The notes beneath the pieces are model-generated. The model was not told where the DNA came from, did not search any database, and saw nothing but the letters and a program-made list of their open reading frames with translations. From Siphonodentalium dalli (taxonomy: Eukaryota; Mollusca; Scaphopoda; Gadilida; Siphonodentaliidae): a DNA stretch of 64,000 bases. Made by a program: the position numbers and the translations under genes. The stretch's first letter is position 1; each line of letters opens with the position of its first letter. Shown here in pieces: positions 1 through 11,956 of this stretch. The stretch lies in assembly GCA_032622095.1 (NCBI GenBank), contig CP136065.1, forward strand, positions 95,237,343-95,301,342, given 5' to 3'.

Positions 1-719
1 TGGCTTGGATACGTCTTTCTAAGCGGGAAATTATGTCTGCATGGACGTATTTATCGGCCGCCTATTTTGAGTCGATCACCGTATCCGGACCATGCCGTAT
101 GCAACGAAAGCAAGCGTATATATTTTTTCAGATTTGTAACTGCTACGGGACTTATATTAAGCATGCATACGCTGAAGACGGTCGATGGGTCTCTGTAACA
201 TGGAGCGCGTCGGATGCTTGCCTTGCACCTTTTAGTGAGAGTCGTCTGACCGTCGCCGCGAGGAGGTGAAGAATCGATGTCATCGTTTAAATCTCCTAAA
301 TTGGCTGGCAGTTTTCTATCCTATATACTCATTATATTTAAATGCTTATCTTACAGTGCGCGAACGCGATATAACGGTGACATGACAAAGGCTTAAATGG
401 ACAGAATTCCTTTACAGTGGATAAATATGCACACAAAAAATAAATATAAAATTAATTGTTCACACAGAAATGAGAAAAACGCTCTTCAATTTTTACCTTA
501 TTAAGAGATTAAGAACGGACGCTCTTTATTGTGCCATGCTAAATAAAAATCAGATCCGGACATTTCTCAATTCTATGGCTTGAACGTCTTCTATGGTAAC
601 TTATGTCGGTATGCATGAAAGTGTCTGTTGGCCTCCTATGTTGAGTCGATGACCGTATCCGGACCGTGCCGTTTTCAACGAAAGCAAGTTGTGGATTGTC
701 GCGATGCTTATATATGTCT

Positions 720-1120
720 TACCAGCCAATACGTATACCATTGGATGGCGAAAAATACTTAATATTAGGGGTTCACGATAAATCGCAATATCATGTGGCA
801 CGCGAGATTAGGATTGAGGCTATATATGCTTATTGACGAAATAACGCAAATGTTTGAAGAAGTGACTTTAACGAGCCACTTTTAAAGTTGATAAACTGTT
901 CATGGTGTTGATCAATCTTTCATACAAATCTCCCTTATTTCGTCACGTTCAAAGTACGTTCTATATAGAGTTGTCACCCTTCCGATTAACTCAGAGGACT
1001 AATTTCTCAATGTAATCATATCCTCGCGTGTCACCTGTTACTCCGTTTGAATATCAATCGCTATCTAATCGTGAAGCCCGATTGAGTATATTTCGCTATA
1101 TAATCACGTGCGATATTAGG
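720..1120. repeat. Palindromic dispersed element, copy 1
   Basis: The left part (about 735-835, minus orientation) and the right part (about 935-1120, plus orientation) are inverted relatives. Landmarks are a CCTCGCGTG...CAC box, GAATATCAATCGCTATC and TCGTGAA. The same two blocks, again inverted, occur at 8800-9265, so the inverted arrangement belongs to the element. It sits inside the second copy of the left-edge repeat. Confidence 0.55.
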
Positions 1121-2061
1121 TGGTCATACACAATGGTCATTGTGTGTTTGTGTGCCTGGAAAGCTGAAAAATACCTAATGAAACTGAATATTTTGTATCA
1201 AATCAGAAAGGCCAAAAACATAAATTGTCGTCTGTTTTTTTTACGATCTGTCAGTTGATCAGCGAACTGTAAAATACAGTTAATAAACAAGTGAACGCAT
1301 TTTGAGTGGTAATTAATAGTATGGGGTGAAAACAAATGGAAATTACTTTGACCGCAATGGTGGTAAATCAAGTCACGAACATTCTACATAATTATGTGAT
1401 GGCGACAGGTTAAATCAGTTGGAAACTTTGGCAGCGCAGTGAACGCGCGAAATCTGTTTATCGTGGCAGATTAGGAAAGAACGCTCTTTACTGCTCCATG
1501 ATATAAACACAGTTCGGGACCAACTTTCCTCAATGCTATATATACATGAGTAAGAGTGTCTGTGGTAAATAGAGTCTGTATAGAGAAGTATTTATCGACT
1601 TATATATTTTAATCACCTGAACCGGGCCAATATATATGCAACGAAAGCAAACAGAATTCCAGACTTCCAACCGCGCGTGCCACGGGACTTCAAATAATTA
1701 ATACTTCGAATTATATGTACGATCGGTCTCTTTGAATGGCATCCAGTGCGCTGGATGCTTGCCTTGCACATTTTGTTGAGAGTAGATTAACCGTCGGCGC
1801 GAGGAGGGCCAGAATCGATATTGGCCTAATCTTTTAAATCCCCTAAATATATAGGCTTGCACTTTTCTATTCTATACTCATTATATTTATATGCTTATTT
1901 TCGAGTGCGCGAACGCGGTATATATAACGATGAAATGATACAGGTTTAAATAGACCGAATGCCGTCACAGTGGGTAAATCTTAAAACATTAAAAAAAGTT
2001 AATTGTTCAGCGAGAAATGAGAAAAACGCTCTTTAATTTTACCATATTGGGAATAGATTAA

Positions 2062-2581
2062 AGGTGGATTATCTCTTTGTAAACATGTATTATATAGTTA
2101 CCGGGGTATAAAATATTAGATTTGAATCGAAGACTCCTGTCCGGAAATGCTTCTATCGATTAATATTAATTTTATTTCGAATATTTTCTGGTCTAAAAAG
2201 GTGTGTTTGTTCAGCTAACGAACAATAGTGGTTACTGTTAACAGAGACCAGAAATTATATTGTGCAATTTTGTCACAAATAAACGTTAATTATACTCATT
2301 ATCGCTTATATCTGTGGAACAAAACAATACAAACAACCAATCTGTGACATTTGACATTCGTTGCGTAGCCGTAGGAACAGCCCAGTGCTCTATATCGCAA
2401 TACGGTCTCATCCGAATGGTCGGTTCTAAAAATAGTAACATAAATGGGCCCGATTTAATATTCGAAATAAAATCAATATTAATTGATAGAAGCTTTTCCG
2501 GACATATGTCTTCAGTTCATATCTATTATTTTATACCTAATCAACTATTTAAAATTTGTTATTTAAAGAGATAATCCATCT
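2062..2581. mobile_element. 520-bp non-autonomous element in a TTAA site
   Basis: The ends are inverted: AGGTGGATTATCTCTTT at the left and its near-complement AAAGAGATAATCCATCT at the right. Similarity continues inward for about 140 bp on each side (TCCGGAAA.GCTTCTATC, TTTTATTTCGAATATT). TTAA lies at 2058-2061 and again at 2582-2585. Other copies of the host repeat read GATTAAGAAC with a single TTAA at this point, which gives an empty site. No transposase is encoded; an 86-codon open frame overlaps the right arm and is judged spurious. TTAA duplication is characteristic of piggyBac-type transposases, but the family is inferred only. Confidence 0.8.
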
Positions 2582-3729
2582 TTAAGAACTGACGCTCTTT
2601 TTTGTTCCATGCTGGATAGAAATCTGGACCCGACTTTTCTCAATTCTATACATGATCATACATGGCTTGAATACGTCTTTCTATGGCAAATTATGTCAGC
2701 ATGAAACTATATATGCATCGGCCGCCTATTTTGAGTCGATCGCAGTATCCGGACCATGCTGCCGTATGCAACGAAAGCAATCATATTGTCAGGCTTTTAG
2801 ACGCTACGGGACTTAAGAATACTATGAAGACGGTCGATGGGTCTCTGTAACATGCAGCGCGCCGGATGCTTGCCTTGCACCTTTTAGTGGGAGTCAATTG
2901 ACCGTCAGCGAAATGAGGTGCATAATCGATGTCATCACTTAAATCCCCTAAATTGGCTGGCAGTTTTCTATCCTATATATGCTTATTATATTTATATGCT
3001 TATTTTAGATTACTTGAACGCGACATAACGATGAAATGATAAAGGCTTAAATGGACCGAATGCCTTCACAGTGGTGGGCAAATCTGCAAAAAATTAAAAA
3101 GTAAATTGTTCACACAGAAATGATAAAAAAAAGTTCTTTAATTTTAACATATTGGGAATAGATTAAGAACTATTGTTCCCTGCTGGATAGAAATCGGCAC
3201 TCGACTTTTCTCAATTCTATGGCTTGAATACGTTTTTCTATGGTAAATTATGTCTGTATAACAGTATTAATCGGCCGCTTATTTTGAGTCTATCTTTCAC
3301 CGTATCCGGAACAGCATGCAACGAAAGCATGCATAAGTTCGGGCTTTTAGACGCTACGGGACTTAAAGATCACTTTGAAGACGGTCGATCGGCATAATTA
3401 TGTAACATGCAGCGCGCCGGATGCTTGCATTGCACCTTTTATTGGGAGTCCATTGATCGTCAGCGCATGGAGGTGTAGAATCGATGTCATCGTTTAAATC
3501 CCCTAAATAGGTTTGCAATTTTCTATTCTACTCAATCATCGCAGTAATCCCAGGTAGCACGATATGAACACGGAATATTGGAATTTCACGCAGCCAGTCT
3601 AAAGCGTAGATATCTAGTTTTAAATCCGTTTGATTTCCACATTGTTAACTCAGCGTGCATATTCAAAGAGACTCTACCTTGATCCCAAGACCGTAATGGA
3701 TTCCTTTGTTGTAAAATAGTGAGTCTATA

Positions 3730-4260
3730 TCATACAAGTTCCGGGTGCGTGTCTTCGACGTCATCCCGTCTCAGATCGGCTCGTTTGTGCGGAAGCACAG
3801 GTGGAGGGAAGATCGATATCGCGTGAAATTTAAAACGGATAATACGTATATCGCATGATGTATTGTGATGACCTATATCTACACACGTGACTTGACTATA
3901 TGCTATAACCACCTTGGAATTTCCAACTGCACCTCCATTGGAATCGGACCCAAATCCAAGTCCGTGAAATTTCATTTGCACCCCCATCCAACAAGGACCT
4001 CGAACTTTCCAACTGTTGGAAATTTCCAACCTGACACCGCCTATATATGGTTGGAAATTATCCATCTGATGGCCATTTCAATCCTCAAATCGACCCAGCC
4101 GTCCTTTTGGTCTACACCGACAAATTTCAAACTATTTATAGACTGACTGGAAACTCAAACTACATGTATTCGAACATTTCCAACATATATTGAGTCAGGT
4201 ATGAAATTTCAAACTTTTGAAATGTTTGGCCATAGTTGGGACGTGGGGAGAGCTGGTCGA
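3730..4260 (+). repeat. Dispersed GTTGGAAA-rich repeat, copy 1
   Basis: Contains GGAATTTCCAACTGCACC, GTGAAATTTCATTTGCACC, TTTCCAACTGTTGGAAATTT and GAGTCAGGTATGAAATTTC. The same phrases recur at 12870-13010, 15800-15925, 16585-16670, 16800-17045 and 17640-18220. The open frames on both strands (up to 111 codons) are unlike anything recognised and are probably incidental. Confidence 0.6.
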
Positions 4261-4264
4261 AAGA

Positions 4265-5395
4265 TGTATTGTGTTCAGCATTGTGATGTTCTATTATAGC
4301 TTATTATATACATATCAACGATAAGTGTATATACACACAACATGCATAAGCTCTACTATGGTTTTGTTTTACTCTTAATATCGAATATTATTGTATTTAC
4401 TGATATGTTTTTGCGACCAGTTGAACTTTTCCATTTAAAGAGTTACATGTCGGACTTGTGTGGGTGAATTATATTCACTTACCGGCTCCGGTAGCGACCA
4501 TGCCCCCGAGCCATCTTCCCTTGGCAGCCTGGCCGACCAACGCGTGTATCTGTGCCGGAACAACTAAAATATTCAGAGTGGACTATAGATACGTTTAATC
4601 TTCCAACAAAGATATATGGTACGAAGAACAAAAAACGGAATGACAATAAACAATACCTATCCTTAGCCATGCGTGGAGAATTGGAGTATCGATTCTTATT
4701 GCAACGTTATGCTTTTTTTTTTGGGTAGCGGAGTAGCCCAAATTATTGGCCTTGGCTAAATTTGACAATTTGGTTAGTCGTTTTCCGTTTATATAGGGAC
4801 CCACATGGCGCATGGCATATAGGATTGAACAAACTAGTATATGTGGAAATGTATGATATGGCAGATTCACATTGACATTGAACATATATGCAGGTTAATC
4901 CTTTCTTTGATGTAAACATATGTTATTGCATCCAAATTAAATGCACGGGATTGAGGCACACGTTGCAAAACTGATATTGGCCTAGCTCGCTCCTGACATG
5001 CAATAATATAAAGAACATAGTATTTACCTAAATATAATGTAATGTATGATTCATGCACATGTATAGAAAATAGTATTCAAGGGTATACAATTTATATTAT
5101 GGTATAATAGTCCGATATATCACAATAGGGTTGGGTCCATCCCTGTATGTCCTGGAGGGGCTTTATGCTGCATGTCGATCGTTTGTGTCACTTTAAGATC
5201 ACCAATAGTATAATAGCCAAGTAGCCGAGGTCAAAGAAGTTAGTTGAAGCTATGTATGTTTGATTAAAATGGAATAGCTTTCTGGGATCAAGGTAAACCC
5301 AGCTTTCTGGGATCAATTTTACTATTTTTATGGCCAAATAATTTGGTTGATCCTACAGACGACACCCCTTGTCCGATCGTTAACCATTTCTTTTT
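4265..5395. other. No recognisable feature
   Basis: AT-rich sequence with short open frames only (up to 96 codons, overlapping each other on the minus strand). No motif, repeat relative or RNA gene recognised. Confidence 0.5.
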
Positions 5396-5398
5396 TAA

Positions 5399-5650
5399 AT
5401 ACTCATTGGCGAGTAGTTCCATTAGAAAAGGTTTAGATAATAAGTTCAACAAACGGCAGTTTGTTGAACTTATTATCTAAGCATTTCCAAACAAAAAATA
5501 GGAATTATTCAGCACTTGTATAATCTGGTCGTCTGCTTATATTCCCTGAACATTCCTCCCGACGAATAATAAACCATTCCAATGTATACCTATATAACTG
5601 AATGGGTGAAACCATTTAGTAAAGAAAGTGATAACGTCCAATTAAAGTTC
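5399..5650 (+). repeat. Hairpin locus of the 68-bp monomer family, without array
   Basis: One degenerate monomer (GGCGAGTAGTTCC...) leads into a perfect hairpin with 22-nt arms at 5433-5454 and 5459-5480 and a 4-nt loop. The arms contain AGATAATAAGTTCAAC. The following 160 bp (AGCATTTCC...GTCTGCTTATATT...CCATTCC...) matches the right flank of array 1 at 8580-8745. This is therefore a third copy of the same element, lacking the tandem expansion. Confidence 0.75.
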
Positions 5651-6319
5651 AATTTCTCCTGATTCCCAACCATTTATTTTTACATGTATCATCAACTAGC
5701 TCGTATATATCATTTTATGTTTTATTGATGATCCGTGGCATAAACAAAAGTAAAAATATATCTATTCCCCCGAGATATGGAATATATGCGAGTATTCACA
5801 CGCTTGACATAAAACAATTCGTAATACTTTCTAACTGTTCTCCCACAACGCTGCTGAAATGTAAGTTGTAGGATAGAGGTCTCGATCTGCTTCGATAAAA
5901 TGAAGGATGCTTAATATTTAACAACATATGATCGAATTGTCTTATGCAAATACAAACTTACCTTCCACAGATAGAAGCAGAAACATCAAACTTAAGCCAA
6001 ACCATGAAATGTTCAGCAGAAAAATCTGTTTCTTGTTTAGGAACTTTTTGGGTGTGTCAATGATATGCTTCTTCTCGTCATCTGTTGTTTCGTCGTCGAA
6101 TGTCGAACTGTCAAAAACAATTCATAAGTTAACGGCGATCAATGATCAGTCTCACATATAATCCACATTTTGAAAGTTTGAAACAACAACTGGAAAGTTC
6201 AGACTGGACATTAGGTTTAAAATGGTGTGAAACTGCAACCAATATTTCATAATGAGATTCTTGGACCAAGAATATTTTTCCTATACTGGAGGTTACTGTC
6301 TAAACTTAAAGACATATTA

Positions 6320-6560
6320 TGTAGTTGTTCTGGTGCGTGAAACTGATCACTTAGTATCCAGGCACTATGCCATCTGGAGAAATGTTGCATTCTACTAACA
6401 TTGCCGAAAATCTGAAGCAAATCGACCATACCACTCCATAGAAAGCATAGTTTGAACTACGCTCAATTGTAAATATGTACTACTCGATTCGGGACGCATC
6501 TATCGGCGATAAACTAACGAAAACGATTTCGCCATCGGGCGTCACTACATTTAATTAATA
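6320..6560 (+). repeat. Dispersed repeat, plus copy (partner at 52262-52505)
   Basis: Over about 240 bp this is the reverse complement of 52262-52505, with many substitutions but continuous alignment. Landmarks are GATCACTTAGTATCCAGG, ATTCTACTAACAT.GCCGAAAATCT, CTACGCTCAATTGTAAATAT and GCGATAAACTAACGAAAAC. No reading frame is kept between the two copies. Confidence 0.7.
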
Positions 6561-6854
6561 TATACGAATGCCGGTGTGTGTTGTCAATTTGGATATGATA
6601 TATTTTTTTAATTAATAGTTTGAACAAGAATATTCTGCATCTATATTCGATCACCCCACATGAGTGTTTCACATCACTTTAAATTGCGCCCACTTCTACA
6701 ATACTGAACTTGTGTTTGTAGTTCCGATTATATACACGCCTGCGTGGTGCACATGATTTGATAAATTCAATAATTTTGGTCTGGTCAAAAGAACGGTGGA
6801 ACTGAAGTTCAACATTTTGACTCATAAATTGCTCCTTCTAAATTAACCATATCT

Positions 6855-8545
6855 ATAATAAGGCATCACTGATGAGTAGTTATCCCCCGGGAAATGTTCA
6901 GAAAATAAGTTTAATCCTTTCTATATTAAAGAATCATATATGAGTAGTTATCCCATAGGAAATGTTCAGATAATAAGTTTAATCCTTTCTATACTAAAGC
7001 ATCATATATGAGTAGTTATCCCATAGGAAATGTTCAGATAATAAGTTTAATCCTTTCTATACTAAAGCATCACATATTAGTAGTTATCCCATAGGAAATG
7101 TTCAGATAATAAATTTAATCCTTTCTATACTAAAGCATCATTGATGCGTAGTTATCCCATAGGAAATGTTCAGATAATAAGTTTAATCCTTTCTATACTA
7201 AAGCATCACATATGAGTAGTTATCATATAGGAAATGTTCAGATAATAAGTTTAATCCTTTCTATACTAAAGCATCACATATGAGTAGTTATCCCATAGGA
7301 AATGTTCAGATAATAAGATTAATCCTTTCTATACTAAAGCATCACATATGAGTAGTTATACCATAGGAAATGTTCAGATAATAAGTTTAATCCTTTCTAT
7401 ACTAAAGCATCACATATTAGTAGTTATCCCATAGGAAATGTTCAGATAATAAATGTAATCCTTTCTATACTAAAGCATCATTGATGCGTAGTTATCCCAT
7501 AGGAAATGTTCAGAAAATAAGTTTAATCCTTTCTATACTAAATCATCATTGATGGGTAGTTATCCCATAGGAAATGTTCAGAAAATAAGTTTAATCCTTT
7601 CTATACCAAAGCATCATTGATGAGTGGTTATCCCATAGGAAATGTTCAGATAATAAGTTTAATCCTTTCTATACTAAATCATCATTGATGAGTAGTTATC
7701 CCATAGGAAATGTTCAGATAATAAGTTTAATCCTTTCCATACTAAATCATCATTGATGAGTAGTTATCCCATAGGAAATGTTCAGATAATAAGTTTAATC
7801 CTTTCAATACTAAAGCATCGTTGGTGAGTAGTTATCCCATAGGAAATTTTCAGATAATAAGTTTAATCCTTTCAATACTAAAGCATCGTTGACGAGTAGT
7901 TATCCCATAGGAAATGTTCAGATAATAAGTTTAATCCTTTCTATACTAAATCATCACTGGCGAGTAGTTATCCCATAGGAAATGTTCAGATAATAAGTTT
8001 AATCCTTTCTATACTAAATCATCACTGACGAATAGTTATCCCATAGGAAATGTTCAGATAATAAGTTTAATCCTTTCTATACTAAAGCATCATTGATGAG
8101 TAGTTATCCCATAGGAATTGTTCAGATAATAAGTTTAATCCTTTCAATACTAAAGCATCGTTGACGAGTAGTTATCCCATAGGAAATGTTCAGATAATAA
8201 GTTTAATCCTTTCAATTCTAAAGCATCGTTGATAAGTAGTTATCCCATAGGAAATGTTCAGATAATAAGTTTAATCCTTTCAATACTAAAGCATCGTTGA
8301 CGAGTAGTTATCCCATAGGAAATGTTCGGATAATAAGTTTAATCCTTTCAATACTAAAGCATCGTTGACGAGTAGTTATCCCATAGGAAATGTTCAGATA
8401 ATAAGTTTAATCCTGTCTATACTAAATCATCACTGACGAGTAGTTATCCCATAGGAAATGTTCAGATAATAAGTTTAATCCTTTCTATACTAAATCATCA
8501 CTGACGAGTAGTTATCCCACGGGAAATGTTCAGAAAATAAGTTCA
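6855..8545 (+). repeat. Minisatellite array 1, 68-bp monomer, about 25 copies
   Basis: Head-to-tail copies of a 68-bp unit. Key phrases are GAGTAGTTATCCCATAGG, AAATGTTCAGATAATAAG and TTTAATCCTTTCTATACTAA. Identity between neighbours is high. Sub-types occur in runs, for example GCATCGTTGACGAG units around 7815-8360 and AATCATCACTGACGAG units near the right end. The array ends at an inverted partial monomer that forms a hairpin. It is non-coding and not CRISPR-like, because there are no unique spacers. Confidence 0.95.
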
Positions 8546-8745
8546 ATAAAACGACTAAGGATGTTGAACTTATTATCTAAACATTTCCCTCAATAAATAG
8601 GACTCCTTCTGTAATATTATTTATCTGCCGTCTGCTTATATTACCTATAGACCCCTGCAAATCAATAATAGACCATTCCGATGGACACGCGTGATAACTG
8701 ACTGAGAGAATCCACGTAGTAAAGAAAGGGTTAAGACCCAATAGC
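8521..8745 (+). repeat. Terminal hairpin and right flank of array 1
   Basis: GGGAAATGTTCAGAAAATAAG at 8521-8541 pairs imperfectly with CTTATTATCTAAACATTTCCC at about 8568-8588 across a short loop. The inverted arm is a reversed piece of the monomer itself. The flank to about 8745 matches 5480-5640, so hairpin plus flank form one conserved element end. Confidence 0.75.
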
Positions 8746-8799
8746 CAACCCACTGCTGAATCATATGCCACCCTCCGGGTGATGTTTGAACTTCCATAT

Positions 8800-9265
8800 C
8801 CTGTACATAATACGCACCCGTTTGAATAGCGAAAATACTTAATCGCGGTTCACGATTAGATATCGATTGATATTCAATCTGAGTAACACGTGCCACGCGA
8901 GGTTAGGGTTATATTTCGAAATGAGAATCATGAGTTAATCGGAAGGGTGATAACTCTATATAGAACGTATCGTTGGAACGAAATGACGGACATGTGTATG
9001 AATGAATTTACAACACCACAATTTATCAAATTTGGTCGTACATAAGTCAAATTCTCCTATTGGGTAAGTGGAGTTGGTGCATGTTTTGGTACGTTCTTTA
9101 AAAATACTTCAAATATATCCGTTATTTCGTCAATACAATCCTGACCTCAATCCTAACCTCGCGTGGCACCGTACTGGCACGTGTTACTCCGATTGAATAT
9201 CAATCGCTATCTAATCGTGAACTCCAATTGAGTGTCATTCGCTATTCAATTGTGTGCGCATTGGC
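8800..9265. repeat. Palindromic dispersed element, copy 2
   Basis: The minus-oriented block at 8800-8990 and the plus-oriented block at 9110-9265 are inverted relatives. Both contain GATTGAATATCAATCG, ATCTAATCGTGAA and CCTAACCTCGCGTGGCAC. The same pair occurs at 720-1120, and a partial relative lies at 40417-40505. The spacer carries TTCTCCTATTGGGT, also seen at 40417. Confidence 0.6.
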
Positions 9266-9423
9266 TGCATATATACAAACCTTCGTTCTTCTGATGACTG
9301 CGCCATGTTGGGCTTTAAGGATGTTCAAGTTTTCTTGTTCGCCTAAATGTATATTTTCATCCTCGACGTCCAGCCATCGCAATACGGATAACCTAAAGTA
9401 AGAGAAGCGCCTTGAAATAGTGT

Positions 9424-9835
9424 ATCTGTCATTTGCAGAATGAGGTCCCCAGAGGGTGAATTTAGTGACGATATCCCACACGGCGAGCTATATATAGCGA
9501 CACCAAATTCACCCTCATTCTGCTCAGGCCTCAACTGCTATGGGAGACCTAGGATCAGATTGAAATTCCCCAGTTGAAGTTGGTGATGTTCACCTATTAG
9601 TCACCTCGATTAGTTACCTGCAATTTATCTTCTGCAAATTAAGAGATATAAAAACTGAACAGAAGGGGAAAAGAACTAAAATCAATGTTAATTTGAGACT
9701 AAAGATACATACATATCAGAAGATGAAAACTCAGCATATATAATGATGACCCCAGATGGTGAATTTGGTATGCTAGATAGCGTCACTAATTTACCCTGTT
9801 TGATCTCATTCTGCAAATGACAGACACACAATTCC
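9424..9835. repeat. Inverted-repeat cluster around GGTGAATTT
   Basis: CAGAATGAGG...AGGGTGAATTT at 9435-9465 pairs with AAATTCACCCTCATTCTG near 9508-9525. A second inverted copy lies at about 9750-9835, together with TGTCATTTGCAGAATGAG on the opposite strand. The whole could fold back. No coding content recognised. Confidence 0.55.
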
Positions 9836-9960
9836 AGGCTTGGTAATTTAAGAGAAACATCAGCTGTGAAAAACATTGTACAGACTAGTCCAAGTTTCCT
9901 TCGACGTAAAGCAGCTAGTGAAATCGGTTGGAACAATGCTGATTTACGTCGAAGTCCCGG

Positions 9961-10099
9961 TACCTTATACTCGTATTTAAATTCACGAAAATATTTTTGT
10001 CAGTGTTGAATTCGCGGAGCAAAGTGCGCGAATTCAAAGTGCGCGAATTCAAAACTGAGCGAAAATTAGTACTGCGCGAATTTATATACGAATAAGGTA
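9961..10099. mobile_element. 139-bp MITE rich in CGCGAATTC
   Basis: Terminal inverted repeats TACCTTATACTCGTATTTAA at the left and an ATACGAATAAGGTA end at the right. The interior holds a 15-bp tandem pair AAAGTGCGCGAATTC. The element is too short to encode anything. The superfamily is not determinable, and no clear target duplication was seen. Confidence 0.6.
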
Positions 10100-10440
10100 T
10101 TTACCTTTCTATATCGGGGTTTAGCGTTGTTGACATGCTCACCTAAATTCCCCAAAATAACTGTAATACATGTCACTATTTTTAGCATACACATTCTTCG
10201 CTGGAAATTTTCAACATGTTTTGTCCGAAATGTATTCGTAAGCGACAACTAGAGCGCAATAAATGATAGTAAGCAGATTCTTTATGTTATTTGTGATTGT
10301 TTCCACATGTTTAATGTGAGGATTAATCAGTGTATTCGCTGAGCACAGCATCGCTTCGATATTTTTTGTCAATTCCTTAAAGTTCGCACCATACTCAATT
10401 TTCGAAATGAATTAAGCTTGTTTTCGGTAGATGTAACTAA
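10100..10440. other. No recognisable feature
   Basis: AT-rich single-copy-looking sequence between the MITE and the next tandem block. No ORF, RNA gene or repeat relative recognised. Confidence 0.4.
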
Positions 10441-10449
10441 TAACATAGT

Positions 10450-10985
10450 TATGCTCCCCTGCCAGCGTCAAAAAGGTTGCCGTAAATGGCAAAATGACAA
10501 AATCGCCTTTCTGGTCCGAATTCCACGGAATAAACCCAACTGTAGGGTGGCCGTTGACGAATAAGTAAGATTCCACCCAAAACAATTACAGCCCAACCCA
10601 CTGTGTTTAACTCCATACCTATGATCCGAAACGGCAAAATACCCCAAAACCCCTAAGATTCCACCCAAAAAACACCACCCAACCACTGGGTTTCCATACT
10701 CTATGCGACATAAAATGGCAAACTGCTCAAATTCTCCTTTCTGGTCCGATTTTCACGGAATAAACGACATTGTAGGGTGGCCGTTGGCGAATAATTAAGA
10801 TTCCACTCAAAATATTTAACACCCATGCAATTATTAACTATACGACCCAAAATGGCAAAATTACTAAAAGCGCCTTTCTGCTCCGATTTTCACGGAATAA
10901 ACGGTATCGTCAGGTGGCCGTTGACAATAAATTAAGATTCCACCCAAAACATTTACCACCAACCCAGTGGGTTCCCATAGCCTAC
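10450..10985 (+). repeat. Diverged tandem block (CCTTTCTGGTCCGATTTTCAC)
   Basis: At least three copies begin near 10500, 10730 and 10865. Each runs CGCCTTTCTGGTCCG, CACGGAATAAAC, GTAGGGTGGCCGTTG, TAAGATTCCACCCAAAA and CAACCCA.TGGG. A partial copy is at 10650-10690. Spacing is irregular (about 230 and 135 bp), so units have been deleted or merged. Short minus-strand frames across it repeat with the DNA and are not taken as genes. Confidence 0.75.
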
Positions 10986-10989
10986 GTCA

Positions 10990-11952
10990 CCAAATGTGTT
11001 CTTGAATGTTTCAGCCAGATAATGGCTTTTCTTTGGTCCGTTCAGATAAGCCAAACACTGCGAACATGACAACTTTAACGGTACATTTTTCTTAACAGCA
11101 TCAGTTTGCCCTACCAACATCATAGCAATTCAACAGGACCCACAACCATCATGTGATATCAACAGGACCACTTAACCAGTGGTGTAACATGTTCACTGTG
11201 AGTGAACCCAGTGATTTTTTTAGAGTTGACTCTCCCTATTCAATATTGACGTTGTTCATTCAAGCATGCAGCAACTCGCCACATCGTTAGACATAAGATG
11301 TGCATGGTGTCACATATAATAGATTATATTCCCAAAGTGTCATGGCGTGCTACTAACATGTCAGAGATATACTCGAAAATATAAAAAAAAACTTACGTTT
11401 TGATGTGTTTACATAGCAGCTGTCAGGCAGGATGATGAGAACATATTATATTTACCCCCACGACTCGGTGATAACATCACACGCCGATGTGGATCATCCG
11501 TGAGTGAAGCTCTGTGAGATTGGCCATTGACACCGAACACATGCGTCGTTATGCAGAATGACTCCAGGGACGTGGCTATAGAGACACACTTTGTAAACAC
11601 TTGAATGCGGTTCGGTACCAAATCTGGTTCTCGGTGGTTGTTCGCCGTTTTCGCCATAACAGCTTGGGATGATTCTGTTTTTGGACCGAGTCCCCCTCCT
11701 GTTATTATTCTATAACGGACTATACGCCCAGAATCGTGGCGGAAGTTATCTAGCACGTTTGTCTTCGGATTAGGTCAAATGGATGCTTTGCGTATATGAA
11801 CATATATAGAGGACAGACTTTCAACAAGAATGATGATATAAAACATGCGTATAACAGAGGTCCGTTAAATGTAAAAGAAACGAGATTTATAAGTAAATGA
11901 AGCCTCGTTTTCCAGAGAATTTTTATTTGTCGGGCTATCAGAAAATAATACA
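10990..11952. other. No recognisable feature
   Basis: Minus-strand frames of 115 and 76 codons (11409-11756 and 11750-11980) overlap end to start, but neither has a recognised domain or a convincing splice context. They are left uncalled. Confidence 0.4.
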
Positions 11953-11956
11953 TTAA

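Larger units (their letters stand above)
1..3535 (+). repeat. Diverged direct repeats of a 0.5-0.6 kb unit
   Basis: The same block recurs at about 1-510, 511-700 (head only), 1472-2058, 2586-3165 and 3166-3535. Shared landmarks in order are AAGAACGGACGCTCTTT, a TCTCAATTCTATGG stretch, GAGTCGAT...GTATCCGGACC, CAACGAAAGCAA, GACGGTCGATGGGTCTC, GCCGGATGCTTGCCTTGC and GAGAAAAACGCTCTT. The copies differ by many substitutions and small indels, so this is an old local array. No reading frame is kept between copies, so it looks non-coding. The short frames inside it are treated as chance. Confidence 0.75.

Noticed and set aside
2314-2574. 86-codon frame as a gene
   Set aside because: It overlaps the right inverted arm of the TTAA element, with no counterpart frame or domain.
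6855-8545. CRISPR-like array
   Set aside because: Monomers are contiguous, with no unique spacers, and the genome is eukaryotic.
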